DNA from: Candidatus Poribacteria bacterium
GTDB lineage: Bacteria; Poribacteria; WGA-4E; PCPOR2b
Length of the DNA: 64,000 nt
Reading direction: 5' to 3'
Assembly (NCBI GenBank): GCA_022822005.1
Contig: JAJECO010000079.1
Span: 62,001 to 126,000, forward strand
Made by a program: the position numbers and the translations under genes. Below are positions 25,909-33,875 of the stretch, piece by piece (the first letter of the stretch is position 1; every line of letters begins with the position of its first letter). A model generated the notes under the pieces. The model ran no database searches and was not told where the DNA came from. It saw only the letters and a program-made list of their open reading frames with translations.

Positions 25909-27279
25909 ATGGAACGACAAGATAACAACAGCACACCTATCCATATCGGCACAGACCGTCAACTGTTTGTGGACGACTTCTGGATTGCTGCAGCAAAAGA
26001 TGTCACACGGCGTCTGCATGAACCTGTACAGCGTGAGATTGTAATTGCCGCTGAACATCCGTGGGAACGGGGCGGTGTTTCCTATATGGTAACGTTCCGT
26101 GAAGGGGACCGATTCAGGGCGTGGTATCGTTGTGATCAGGAGATGCCGATTCAGGGCGAGCGTCAAACACTCATCGCTTATGCTGAGAGCACGGACGGGA
26201 TTCATTGGGAAAAGCCACGACTCGGACTGATTGATTTTCAAGGCTCAAAGGATAACAACCTTGTTTGGACGGGACCGGGTAACAATATGTCGCCGTTCTT
26301 TGACCTTAACCCCGACGTACCGGACGAAGAACGGTACAAAGCCATCGTGCGTACGGGTGATATACTCGCGCTGGTTTCGCCTGACGGGCTGCGCTGGCGA
26401 CTGATGCAAGATGAGCCGATTCTAACAGATAGACCCTTCGATTCGCACAATATCGCCTTTTGGGACGCGACACGGGAGGAATATGTTGCCTATACGCGGG
26501 GTGTGGCGGGTGAGGGTAACTTCAAAAATGGAGTGCGCTGGATTCGCCGCTCGACTTCCAAGGACTTTCGGCACTGGACACCGCTTGAATCGATTGACCC
26601 CGGCGACACCCCCTTTGAGCATCTATACACCAACGCCTGTGTACAATATGAGCGTGCACCGGGGATGTACCTGATGTTTCCTGCGCGGTTTGTGCCAGAG
26701 CGTGAGCCGATTCCGGATTGGGAATATGGTTCGGGTGTGAATGACATTGTGTTTATGTCGAGCCGCGATGGGATCCACTTTGATCGCAGCTTCATGGAGG
26801 CATTTGTCCGTCCGGGACTGGATGAAGGCAACTGGCATGAACGCGGGATTTACATGGAGCGGGGTATCCTACAAACCTCGCCCGAAGAGATCTCGCTATA
26901 CAGTATGGCGAATTGGCGGATGCCGAGTGTGCATATCCGTCGGTTTTCGCTGAGAACGGATGGGTTTGTATCGGTCCACGCAGGGTATGCCAGCGGTGAG
27001 TTCGTCACCCGACCGTTGGTTTTCGCGGGGGATACTTTGAAGCTGAACTTTTCGACATCGGCGGTGGGATTTGTTCGGGTTGAGATTCAGGATACCGAAG
27101 GGCGGCCACAGTCAGGTTTCGGGTTGGACGCGTGTCCTGAAATATTTGGTGATGAGATTGATGGTGCGGTCAGGTGGGACGGTGCGGGAGATTTGCACTC
27201 GCTGGCGGGTCAACCGGTGCGGCTACGTTTCGTCCTCAAGGATGCGGATCTGTTTGCGTTTCGGTTTGAGGGGAATTAA
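25909..27279 (+). CDS. Glycosyl-hydrolase-like beta-propeller protein
   Basis: 456 aa, with a five-bladed-propeller appearance (GDRFRAWYRCD, STDGIHWEKPRLGLI, SPDGLRWRLM, FWDATREEYVAYTRG), common in planctomycete and Poribacteria catabolic clusters and distantly like GH32/GH43/GH130 folds. No catalytic residue set is assigned. The C-terminal 110 residues look like a separate beta-sandwich (LKLNFSTSAVGFVRVEIQD). Cytoplasmic by absence of a signal peptide. The exact activity is not known. Confidence 0.7.
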   Translation: MERQDNNSTPIHIGTDRQLFVDDFWIAAAKDVTRRLHEPVQREIVIAAEHPWERGGVSYMVTFREGDRFRAWYRCDQEMPIQGERQTLIAYAESTDGIHWEKPRLGLIDFQGSKDNNLVWTGPGNNMSPFFDLNPDVPDEERYKAIVRTGDILALVSPDGLRWRLMQDEPILTDRPFDSHNIAFWDATREEYVAYTRGVAGEGNFKNGVRWIRRSTSKDFRHWTPLESIDPGDTPFEHLYTNACVQYERAPGMYLMFPARFVPEREPIPDWEYGSGVNDIVFMSSRDGIHFDRSFMEAFVRPGLDEGNWHERGIYMERGILQTSPEEISLYSMANWRMPSVHIRRFSLRTDGFVSVHAGYASGEFVTRPLVFAGDTLKLNFSTSAVGFVRVEIQDTEGRPQSGFGLDACPEIFGDEIDGAVRWDGAGDLHSLAGQPVRLRFVLKDADLFAFRFEGN

Positions 27280-27297
27280 TCAATGTCTGAATCACCG

Positions 27298-27462
27298 ACT
27301 ATGGTGAATTCTACAATTACTTATACACCTTCGATGTACAACAAACCCCCTAAATCCCCCCCGATAAATCGGGATGTACCACTTGTCAGGGGGACTTTGG
27401 AAACTTCGCGAAGGGCGGAGCTATTGGTAAAGGTCCACTTATTTCTATAATTCACTATAATA
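27298..27462. mobile_element. TA-flanked MITE family A, copy 2
   Basis: About 165 bp with terminal inverted repeats ACTATGGTGAATTCTACAAT and the reverse complement of TTTCTATAATTCACTATAAT, about 20 of 29 positions matching. TA dinucleotides at both borders fit IS630/Tc1-type target duplication. It ends 15 bp before the start codon of the CARF-RelE gene. Central sequence: CCCCTAAATCCCCC, CCCGATAAATCGGG and GGGGGACTTTGGAAACTTCG. Confidence 0.65.
27424..27451 (+). promoter_or_regulatory. Promoter within the MITE right end, driving the CARF-RelE gene
   Basis: TTGGTA, 16 bp, TATAAT, where the TATAAT lies inside the terminal inverted repeat. Transcription would start about 20 bp before the ATG at 27478, with GGAGG at 27465-27469 as the ribosome site. 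Confidence 0.45.
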
Positions 27463-27477
27463 ATTGGAGGCGCGACT

Positions 27478-28614
27478 ATGCGTTTCGTTTTATCGACCGT
27501 TGGGACGAGTATCCTGACCAATCAGATCCGCAACGACGACCCCAGTGGCTGGCGGCGACTGCTGCGCGATTCAGCGAACCGTCACGTGGAGGAATTGGAT
27601 TCAGAGACGGTAACGGTGATCGATACACTTGGGGATCGGGCACTGGAGAAACTTCTGCAAGAGGACTCCCAACTAAACCGTCGAATCAGCGCCGAACTGA
27701 ATGGTATCTACGGCATCTATAACGGGAAACTGCCGCAGAACGGCCCCGATCAGCACTGTCTCATCTGTACCGATACCGCCCAGGGGCAAAAGACGGGTGA
27801 ACTGGTTGAGGATTTTCTTAAAGAGCACGGGGTTAGTGTATCCTCCTACACCCCTGAAGGGCTTTCGACAAAAGATACTGCTGCTTTCACGATTGGGATA
27901 AAGGATCTTATCCGGTGGCTGGAGGAAAACGTGCCGTGGCGACGTGATAGTGGCTATCACGTGATTTTTAATCTCGTCGGAGGCTTCAAAAGTCTGCAAG
28001 GTTACATGAACACTTTTGGCGCGTTTTACGCCGATGAGGTGATTTATATTTTTGAAGCAGAAACTGCTGACTTAATCACCATTCCACGCCTCCCGATTCA
28101 GATTGATACGACCGTGATTGAGGAACACGTGACGGAATTTGCGTTGATGGACGCAGGGAAATTGTATCCGCGCCGCGGCGTTAAAGACATCCCGGAGACG
28201 CTGCTTGAATTTATAGATGAAGCGGACGATCAGACCTATGCGGGGTTATCGGCGTGGGGAACTTTGATCTGGAATCGAGCCAAGTCGGATTTACTGGCAA
28301 AAAGGTTATTACCATTCCCGCGGTTGGAGTATGCGAAAACTTTCCGCGATGACTTTAACGATGAGAATGATCCCAAGGCACGTCTCAAACTGCAAGAAAC
28401 TTTAGCAAAGGTCACATATATGCTCGAAGAAAGCAACGGCAACCTAACACCGCTTAGACAAGATAGGGGACTGCAATTTGAACGATTCATGACGGTTGAC
28501 GGCATCTACAAGTTCCGTATTACCCAAGCCGTCCGCGTCAGTTGCACAGTTGCTGACGGTGGATTAATTCTCCGACATTATGGGGGGCATGATTACGTGT
28601 ACGGAAACCCGTAG
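27478..28614 (+). CDS. CARF-domain protein with C-terminal RelE-like domain (Cami1-like CRISPR effector)
   Basis: 378 aa. The N terminus MRFVLSTVGTSILTNQI and the later FNLVGGFKSLQGYMNTFGAFY...IYIFEA segment are the two landmarks of the APE2256-type CARF domain, which binds cyclic oligoadenylate made by type III CRISPR systems. The last 40 residues (YKFRITQAVRVSCTVADGG, LILRHYGGHDYVYGNP) look like the core and C-terminal His/Tyr strand of a RelE mRNA interferase. A CARF-RelE fusion is the known architecture of Cami1, which cuts ribosome-bound mRNA on signalling. No cas10, csm/cmr or other cas gene is in the window. GGAGG is 8 bp upstream. The RelE assignment rests on a short segment and is less sure than the CARF call. 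Confidence 0.72.
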   Translation: MRFVLSTVGTSILTNQIRNDDPSGWRRLLRDSANRHVEELDSETVTVIDTLGDRALEKLLQEDSQLNRRISAELNGIYGIYNGKLPQNGPDQHCLICTDTAQGQKTGELVEDFLKEHGVSVSSYTPEGLSTKDTAAFTIGIKDLIRWLEENVPWRRDSGYHVIFNLVGGFKSLQGYMNTFGAFYADEVIYIFEAETADLITIPRLPIQIDTTVIEEHVTEFALMDAGKLYPRRGVKDIPETLLEFIDEADDQTYAGLSAWGTLIWNRAKSDLLAKRLLPFPRLEYAKTFRDDFNDENDPKARLKLQETLAKVTYMLEESNGNLTPLRQDRGLQFERFMTVDGIYKFRITQAVRVSCTVADGGLILRHYGGHDYVYGNP

Positions 28615-28658
28615 GGTTGAGGAAGCTGTTTATCTGAAAATATGCTGTAGCAATCAAT

Positions 28659-28700
28659 AAAAAAAGCCGGTGGAACTTCCACGTTCCATCGGCTTTTTTT
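28659..28700 (+). terminator. Intrinsic terminator of the CARF-RelE gene
   Basis: AAGCCGGTGGAAC-TTCCAC-GTTCCATCGGCTT followed by a T7 run; a strong 13-bp stem with one mismatch, preceded by an A-run, so it may also work in the opposite direction. It starts 45 bp after the stop codon. Confidence 0.85.
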
Positions 28701-28785
28701 GTTTCAATTCCATAAAAGGTCACATTCGGTATCAGAGCACTCATTGGCGACTTGGGTTTCAATTCCACAATGGTTCGATTATGGT
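28701..28785. repeat. Two degenerate CRISPR-repeat-like units
   Basis: GTTTCAATTCCATAAAAGGT at 28701 and GTTTCAATTCCACAATGGTT at 28756. The first 12 bases are identical and the second continues CGATTATGG, resembling the GTTTCAATTCC...GGT.CGATT form of many type I/III repeats. The period is 55 bp, shorter than usual, and there are only two units. A relic, or coincidence helped by the terminator T-run; the second unit also runs into a MITE-A-like left end (ATTATGGTAAAAATTATAAT). Confidence 0.3.
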
Positions 28786-29063
28786 AAAAATTATAATTAC
28801 TGATACATTTGAATAATAACCACTGGGGTTAGGTTGCCGCTGTTGATAACGTCAAACGTGATGCATGAAACATGAAAACTATTGGCTTTTCGGTGCCTTT
28901 AGCCCCGGAGGGGCGACATGTGCAGCCAAAGGGTAGAACCAATGAGTTACCCTGATGAATCAATGAACGCTTCAACAATGCGGGAAAGACCCGCTCACTA
29001 ACTAGCACCAAAGGTTAATATGTATATTTATTTGTATTGTTCACCAAATGTCCAATCTGTGCA
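28786..29063. other. Intergenic remainder between the CARF-RelE and CDF genes
   Basis: No gene seen. Contains a degenerate copy of the AACGTGATGCATGAAACATG motif near 28854 and a small palindrome AGCCCCGGAGGGGCGACATG near 28901. The CDF gene runs in from the right on the minus strand. Confidence 0.5.
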
Positions 29064-30143
29064 CTACATGACATGTGAGTGGGTTGGCAAACCGTCATGG
29101 CTATGTTCTATGATGCTGTGGTGATGTTCGCCGGATTCCTCGACAGGATCAATATGGATAACCGCCCGCGAAAGATAGCTCAAATGGTGAAAAAGCTGAT
29201 GTTGAACCTCTTTTGCTATAGCATGTCCTTCAGCGACAGAGAGGTGTGGTGTTACGGCAATATTCACCTCCGCATGCAGGCGGTGCCCGATCCAACGGCT
29301 GCGGACATCTGTCACCTCTTCAACGCCCTCAACATGGTGAGCGGCGTGGTTTATCTCATCAATTACGTCGGTTTCCACACCGTCCAGCATACGGGTAAAT
29401 ACCGCTTTTCCTGACTGCAGCACAATCCCAAAAATCGCGATGGTGATAAGCACCCCGACGATGGGATCTGCAATCGGATGGACGAACTTTATCCCGAGTA
29501 CTCCCACTAACACCGCGAGACTTGTCCAACCATCAACGCGCGCATGATAACCGTCCGCAACAAGGGCGGCACTTCCAATCTCTTTGCCAACCTTAATCCG
29601 AAATATCGCAACCCCTTCATTGCCTATAAAGCCGATTATTGAGGCGGCGGCGACGATCCAGAGGTGCCCAACAGTTTGAGGGTTAAAGAAGCGGTTGATT
29701 GATTCATACCCTGCAACAATTGCGCTGAACAGTATCATAAATACGATTGCAATGCCCGCTAAGTCTTCAACCCGCCCATATCCGTAGGTGAAGCGTTTAC
29801 TCGGTTTTAAGCGGGCAAACGAGAAAGCAATCCACAACGGAATCGCAGTTGCTGCGTCGCCAAAGTTGTGAATTGTATCAGAGAGTAGAGCGACACTGTT
29901 GGAAATCACAACCACGCCGACCTGTAACACCGCAGTTACCATTAATCCCAAGAAAGACCATTTTATTGCCCAGATGCCACGTTCTGTGGTTACAATGGAG
30001 GGGTCTATAACGCCGTGCGTATGACCATGTTCGTCGTGATCGTGACTGTGACCGTGGTGATCGTGTTCGTCATGATCGTGATGATCGTGACCATGATGGT
30101 GGTGATGTCCGTCGTGATGATGATGCGTTTTTTTTCTGAACAT
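29064..30143 (-). CDS. Cation diffusion facilitator (CzcD-like metal efflux) with His-rich N terminus
   Basis: 359 aa. The first 45 residues are a His/Asp/Gly stretch (HHHHDGHHHHHGHDHHDHD) likely to bind metal in the cytoplasm. Six hydrophobic segments follow, with the transport-site motifs DTIHNFGD and DGYHARVDG (HxxxD), then a cytoplasmic domain with VxDVRSRWIGHRLHAEVNI. These proteins export Zn, Co or Cd in exchange for protons. The start is preceded by AGGAGGTGG. It is downstream of the Gfo/Idh gene by 77 bp on the same strand but unrelated in function. Confidence 0.93.
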   Translation of the reverse strand: MFRKKTHHHHDGHHHHHGHDHHDHDEHDHHGHSHDHDEHGHTHGVIDPSIVTTERGIWAIKWSFLGLMVTAVLQVGVVVISNSVALLSDTIHNFGDAATAIPLWIAFSFARLKPSKRFTYGYGRVEDLAGIAIVFMILFSAIVAGYESINRFFNPQTVGHLWIVAAASIIGFIGNEGVAIFRIKVGKEIGSAALVADGYHARVDGWTSLAVLVGVLGIKFVHPIADPIVGVLITIAIFGIVLQSGKAVFTRMLDGVETDVIDEINHAAHHVEGVEEVTDVRSRWIGHRLHAEVNIAVTPHLSVAEGHAIAKEVQHQLFHHLSYLSRAVIHIDPVEESGEHHHSIIEHSHDGLPTHSHVM

Positions 30144-30220
30144 TTAAGAACCACCTCCTACGGGTTGGCGGATCTGTTAGACAGTACCCCCTGAACGGTT
30201 GTTTTGTTCTTAAAGTCTCC

Positions 30221-31249
30221 TTAATCTCGTGGTAAGGGTAGGTGAATCTTCGCGCTGTCCCGTGATTGCGAATACAATGCTCCGAGCATAATCTCCAATG
30301 TATGTCGAGCACGGCGTGGTGGTGAGCTGCTTGGCACGTCATTCCACACCATCTGAGCGAGTTCCCGGACAGGATGGATTAAAGAATCACCGAAGTAGTC
30401 TCCGTAGGTTTCGCCTTGGGGCGCTGGCGCGTCCGTTGCTGTCCCTTCGGGTTGATCCGTTTTCCACGCTTTGCAGTGGTTATCGTTTAAAACGTAGCGC
30501 CCATTTGGTCCCTGGAGATCGAATTCGCAACCGGCGGGCGTCATCTTGGCGCTGTTCACGATACCGCGCACCCCGTTGGAGAACTCAATAAAAATTGATG
30601 AGCCAGGATCGAGGGCAGGATCTTTTCCACCCTCCCCTTTGTACTCAATGCCATAATCTTCAAAACCCTGCTCGTGTGCGGCGATGAGCCACACCGGGTC
30701 CGCATCAGCAAAGTAACAGACCGCGTCTATGAGATGGGTGCCGTTACGAAAAAGCATTGATCGGCGACCTCCCATGTGTGCGATGATACGGGTCAGTCCA
30801 CCGATTTCACCTTCCCGAACCGCAGTTCGCACCCCTTGATATAGCGGCAGCCAGCTCCGTGTGTGATCCACCGACATCTTAGTCCCGTTGCGCTCAACCG
30901 TCTCGATAATCCGATCGGCATCGTTGAGGTTGATTGTCAGCGGTTTCTCACAGAGAATCCCCTTGACGCCGGCGTCCGACGCGTCACAGACCGGGTTGGT
31001 ATGATAATCGTCCGGTGTTGCGACACTGACGACATCAAGATTCTCCTTTTCGAGCATGGCGCGGTAGTCGTTGTACTCATGGACCGAGCCGCGTGTAATC
31101 TTTGAACGCTCGAAGAAGGTGTCAAGAACGTCGGGTTTCAGGTCACAGACTGCGACAAGTTCAAATTCGGGAGCATTGGCGTAGGCGTATCCATGATATG
31201 ATCCCAAACCGCATCCGATAACGCCCGCCCGTAATTTTTCGTTGCTCAT
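30221..31249 (-). CDS. Gfo/Idh/MocA-family oxidoreductase 1
   Basis: 342 aa. N-terminal Rossmann fold with AGVIGCGLGSYHGYAYA, then the family's EKP motif in GILCEKPLTINL and a C-terminal beta-sheet domain. It oxidises or rearranges sugars using NAD(P). The stop is followed by the CDF gene; the PhyH 3 gene lies 26 bp upstream on the same strand, so the two are probably one transcript and one pathway. Substrate unknown. Confidence 0.9.
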   Translation of the reverse strand: MSNEKLRAGVIGCGLGSYHGYAYANAPEFELVAVCDLKPDVLDTFFERSKITRGSVHEYNDYRAMLEKENLDVVSVATPDDYHTNPVCDASDAGVKGILCEKPLTINLNDADRIIETVERNGTKMSVDHTRSWLPLYQGVRTAVREGEIGGLTRIIAHMGGRRSMLFRNGTHLIDAVCYFADADPVWLIAAHEQGFEDYGIEYKGEGGKDPALDPGSSIFIEFSNGVRGIVNSAKMTPAGCEFDLQGPNGRYVLNDNHCKAWKTDQPEGTATDAPAPQGETYGDYFGDSLIHPVRELAQMVWNDVPSSSPPRRARHTLEIMLGALYSQSRDSAKIHLPLPRD

Positions 31250-31275
31250 CGTTCACCTCGTTATGTTGGTCTTTC

Positions 31276-32139
31276 TTACAGTTCAACAGATTGGGGTTGA
31301 GGTAGCCCTGCAGGGAATCCGTAGGGAAGATCATTGCGATCCGCGGGCAGGGGCCAGCTTTGTCCACCCAGATTCTGAAACGACTTGTGGCGACCACAGA
31401 GCCATAAGAACATCTCCGACACCTTGATTGTGTCGCGGAACTGCTCCACGTATGCCCCACCAGGACCAGTGTATTGAGCGGTAGCAAAATCAAAATCTGG
31501 TTCCGTTATCCAGTCCCGTTGTGGGGGAGTCGTACGCCAGTAGAAGTACTTGAGTAGATTACGGATGCCCGACCCAGTTGAGGAGCCGCGGCGGTGCCAG
31601 ATATGGTATACGGTGAGGAAGATAGAGCCGGCGGGCGCGGTAGTGGGGATAGCACCCTTGATGCTAGCCAGATGCCCCATAAACCTTGCTTTATTACGCA
31701 CGAGATGGGTACCGGGCACAATCTGTGTTGGTCCCATTTCAATGGGCGTATCCTGTGGATAGTAGAAAACCTGCAAAAAATTGAGTTCGTGCGTGTAGTG
31801 ATAGTTGCCATCCACATGCCACCCACCCACAGATTGGATGGGACACTCCACGCGATGGTTGCTCATCAATATTGGCAGGTGAAAGTTAATCCCCAGAAGG
31901 GAACGCACAGCGCCAGCCGCTGCTGGGTGAACTATCACATTCTCAACGAACCAGTCTTCCTTCAGGATGCCGCTTGGCTCCATATTGGGGTGTTGATCAC
32001 AGTATTCCATCGCTCTGCGATTGACCTCATCGGGGACAACACCTTCAAGCATCAGATAACCGTTCTTGCAGAACTCTAACACCTCAGTATCCGTCAGAGT
32101 CGGTTTGCAGTCGTAGGTTTTCCGTTCTGATATTCGCAT
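31276..32139 (-). CDS. Phytanoyl-CoA dioxygenase (PhyH) family protein 3
   Basis: 287 aa Fe(II)/2-oxoglutarate oxygenase. Metal motif HVD in VGGWHVDGNYHY; distal His in YHIWHRRGSS and Arg in SGIRNLLKYFYW. GGAGG precedes the ATG, and the hypothetical gene upstream ends 3 bp away. It forms a tight run with that gene and the Gfo/Idh oxidoreductase, suggesting a hydroxylation-then-oxidation route. Confidence 0.87.
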   Translation of the reverse strand: MRISERKTYDCKPTLTDTEVLEFCKNGYLMLEGVVPDEVNRRAMEYCDQHPNMEPSGILKEDWFVENVIVHPAAAGAVRSLLGINFHLPILMSNHRVECPIQSVGGWHVDGNYHYTHELNFLQVFYYPQDTPIEMGPTQIVPGTHLVRNKARFMGHLASIKGAIPTTAPAGSIFLTVYHIWHRRGSSTGSGIRNLLKYFYWRTTPPQRDWITEPDFDFATAQYTGPGGAYVEQFRDTIKVSEMFLWLCGRHKSFQNLGGQSWPLPADRNDLPYGFPAGLPQPQSVEL

Positions 32140-32142
32140 AGT

Positions 32143-32514
32143 TTACCTCCAACGTTCAAGGATAAATTCAGCGCCCAAGCCGTAGAACTCTTTTTCATCT
32201 ACAGTAAGCAGCGCCATATTTGGGAAAGAGATAATCCGCCAACCATCCCGGACAGCTTCTATCACTGTCTGATAGGGCCAATCCTCTGGATCAGGCGGAC
32301 CCTCACAAAGTTCTCCATCCTCAACCAGCAGCATACCGACCACCGCCGCTCCGGGTGAGGTGGTTACCGCTTGCAGATAAAGGATATCCTGCCGTTTTGG
32401 GTTGTCCGCTCCCACGATGTCCGCGAATCCCTCGCGCAGACTCGTTTCCGTCAGTGTCCCTTGTTGGAGTTCCGCCACTAAGGTCTCCATGGTTTCTTTC
32501 TGGGTTTCAGTCAT
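32143..32514 (-). CDS. Small hypothetical protein
   Basis: 123 aa, not recognised, with an acidic, soluble profile (MTETQKETMETLVAELQQGT... ILYLQAVTTSPGAAVVGMLLVEDG... FYGLGAEFILERWR). The start at 32514 follows GAGG about 10 bp upstream; the ORF's longer N terminus (to 32607) is low-complexity and lacks a good site. Its stop is 3 bp from the PhyH 3 start, so it is translationally linked to PhyH 3. Confidence 0.6.
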   Translation of the reverse strand: MTETQKETMETLVAELQQGTLTETSLREGFADIVGADNPKRQDILYLQAVTTSPGAAVVGMLLVEDGELCEGPPDPEDWPYQTVIEAVRDGWRIISFPNMALLTVDEKEFYGLGAEFILERWR

Positions 32515-32831
32515 CACGCTTTTTCCTCGTTCAAGGTTGTGGTTCCACTGGCAAAAATTCCAATTATGCCTCCAGCGAATTATACACGAATTTAGTTGCC
32601 GTGCCAACAGAAAACGTGATACGATAAAAAAACCTTCTACTCCCTTGGTGCGCCACCGGTTTCCGGGTCAGAACGTCCATCGAAAAGATCGAAAATCCTT
32701 TGTAAATTTCTATGCCGTGTAGGCACTCATAAAAGCTATATAAATCGTGATTTTATAACTCTACAGCGGATGGGACGTATGACAGCAGCCCTGTCCAACT
32801 CTTTAGATCAAGATCTCAGAAAGGAATTAAT
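32515..32831. other. Intergenic region between divergent gene blocks
   Basis: 317 bp between two outward-facing genes; should hold both promoters. No consensus promoter stood out, and no repeat from the families above is obvious. It is A+T-rich near 32734-32762 (TATATAAATCGTGATTTTAT). Confidence 0.4.
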
Positions 32832-33791
32832 ATGTTAAAGGCAGGATTTATCGGTGCCGGCGGTCGCAGCCAAGGTGCACACTACCCAAACGTGAACCGC
32901 CTCGAAGATGATGTTGAGATGGTTGCTGTATGTGAGATTGATGAAGAGCGAATGAATCAGGTTGCCAAGAAATATGAATTCGCGCATACGTTTACCGATC
33001 ATCGTGAAATGCTCGACAGCGTTGACTTGGATATCATCTACTGCGTGATGCGTGAGGAATGGATATTGCAACCCGCGCTCGATTGCCTCAACGCAGGGAA
33101 ACATATCTTCATCGAAAAACCACCTGGCGCAAACAGCGATGAGACGCAACAGTTGTTGGACGCAGCGATTGCGAACGATGTCTATGCGATGGTCGGTTTT
33201 CAACGCCGTTACGCTGCGGTGACCCGTGAGGCAATGCGCCGTGTGGCGGAGAAGGGACGTGTTTCTACAGCGATAACTACCTTCAACAAGCAGATTCTCG
33301 GTGGCGATGGCAAGGAGTTTACAACAACGCTCTGGAACGATGTATGTCACGTTGTCGATCTGCTTCGGTATATGGCGGGTGGTGAACCTGTCGAGGTAAC
33401 GGCGTATCGGGATAAGTTCGGCAGCGAAAGTCGGAACTGTTACACCGCACTCGTTCGTTTTGATAACGACGTGACAGGTGTGTTACTTGGGAATCGAGCA
33501 TCAGGAGGTCGGGTGCTTCGTTCAGAACTGCACGGTGTGGGGATTGGGTGTTACATGAAGATCCCGGCGGAGATTGAAATTCACGAGGACAACGAGAGCC
33601 ACACAATGGGCGGTTGGGAGGTTGATGGCGTTGACGAGCGGGATACGCCTCGATATGAAGGTGTTCTGACGATGCACGAGCACTTCGCAGATTGCGTCCG
33701 TAACAGGAAGGTTCCGATCAGCGATCTCCGTGACGCGATTCATTCGATTCACCTTGTTGACCAGATTGAAGGGACTTTACCCGACTCATAA
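32832..33791 (+). CDS. Gfo/Idh/MocA-family oxidoreductase 2
   Basis: 319 aa. Rossmann start KAGFIGAGGRSQGAHYP, family EKP motif in GKHIFIEKPPGANSDE and a C-terminal domain with THTMGG-like loops. GGAATTAAT precedes the ATG. Followed by a glutamine synthetase-like gene and a phosphonatase-like HAD gene on the same strand; the three could form one pathway (amine or amino-sugar handling), though this is inference. Confidence 0.88.
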   Translation: MLKAGFIGAGGRSQGAHYPNVNRLEDDVEMVAVCEIDEERMNQVAKKYEFAHTFTDHREMLDSVDLDIIYCVMREEWILQPALDCLNAGKHIFIEKPPGANSDETQQLLDAAIANDVYAMVGFQRRYAAVTREAMRRVAEKGRVSTAITTFNKQILGGDGKEFTTTLWNDVCHVVDLLRYMAGGEPVEVTAYRDKFGSESRNCYTALVRFDNDVTGVLLGNRASGGRVLRSELHGVGIGCYMKIPAEIEIHEDNESHTMGGWEVDGVDERDTPRYEGVLTMHEHFADCVRNRKVPISDLRDAIHSIHLVDQIEGTLPDS

Positions 33792-33875
33792 AACGTAAGA
33801 GATGTCTAAGTGCTTGGGAGATTAGCCGATGTTGGATCCGACAGCTAATGCCTTGGTATGTGGAAGTAGGGATTT

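Noticed and set aside
30010-30137. Tandem GTGATCGTGATGATC-like DNA repeat
   Set aside because: It is the coding sequence of the His/Asp-rich N terminus of the CDF transporter; not a microsatellite or CRISPR.
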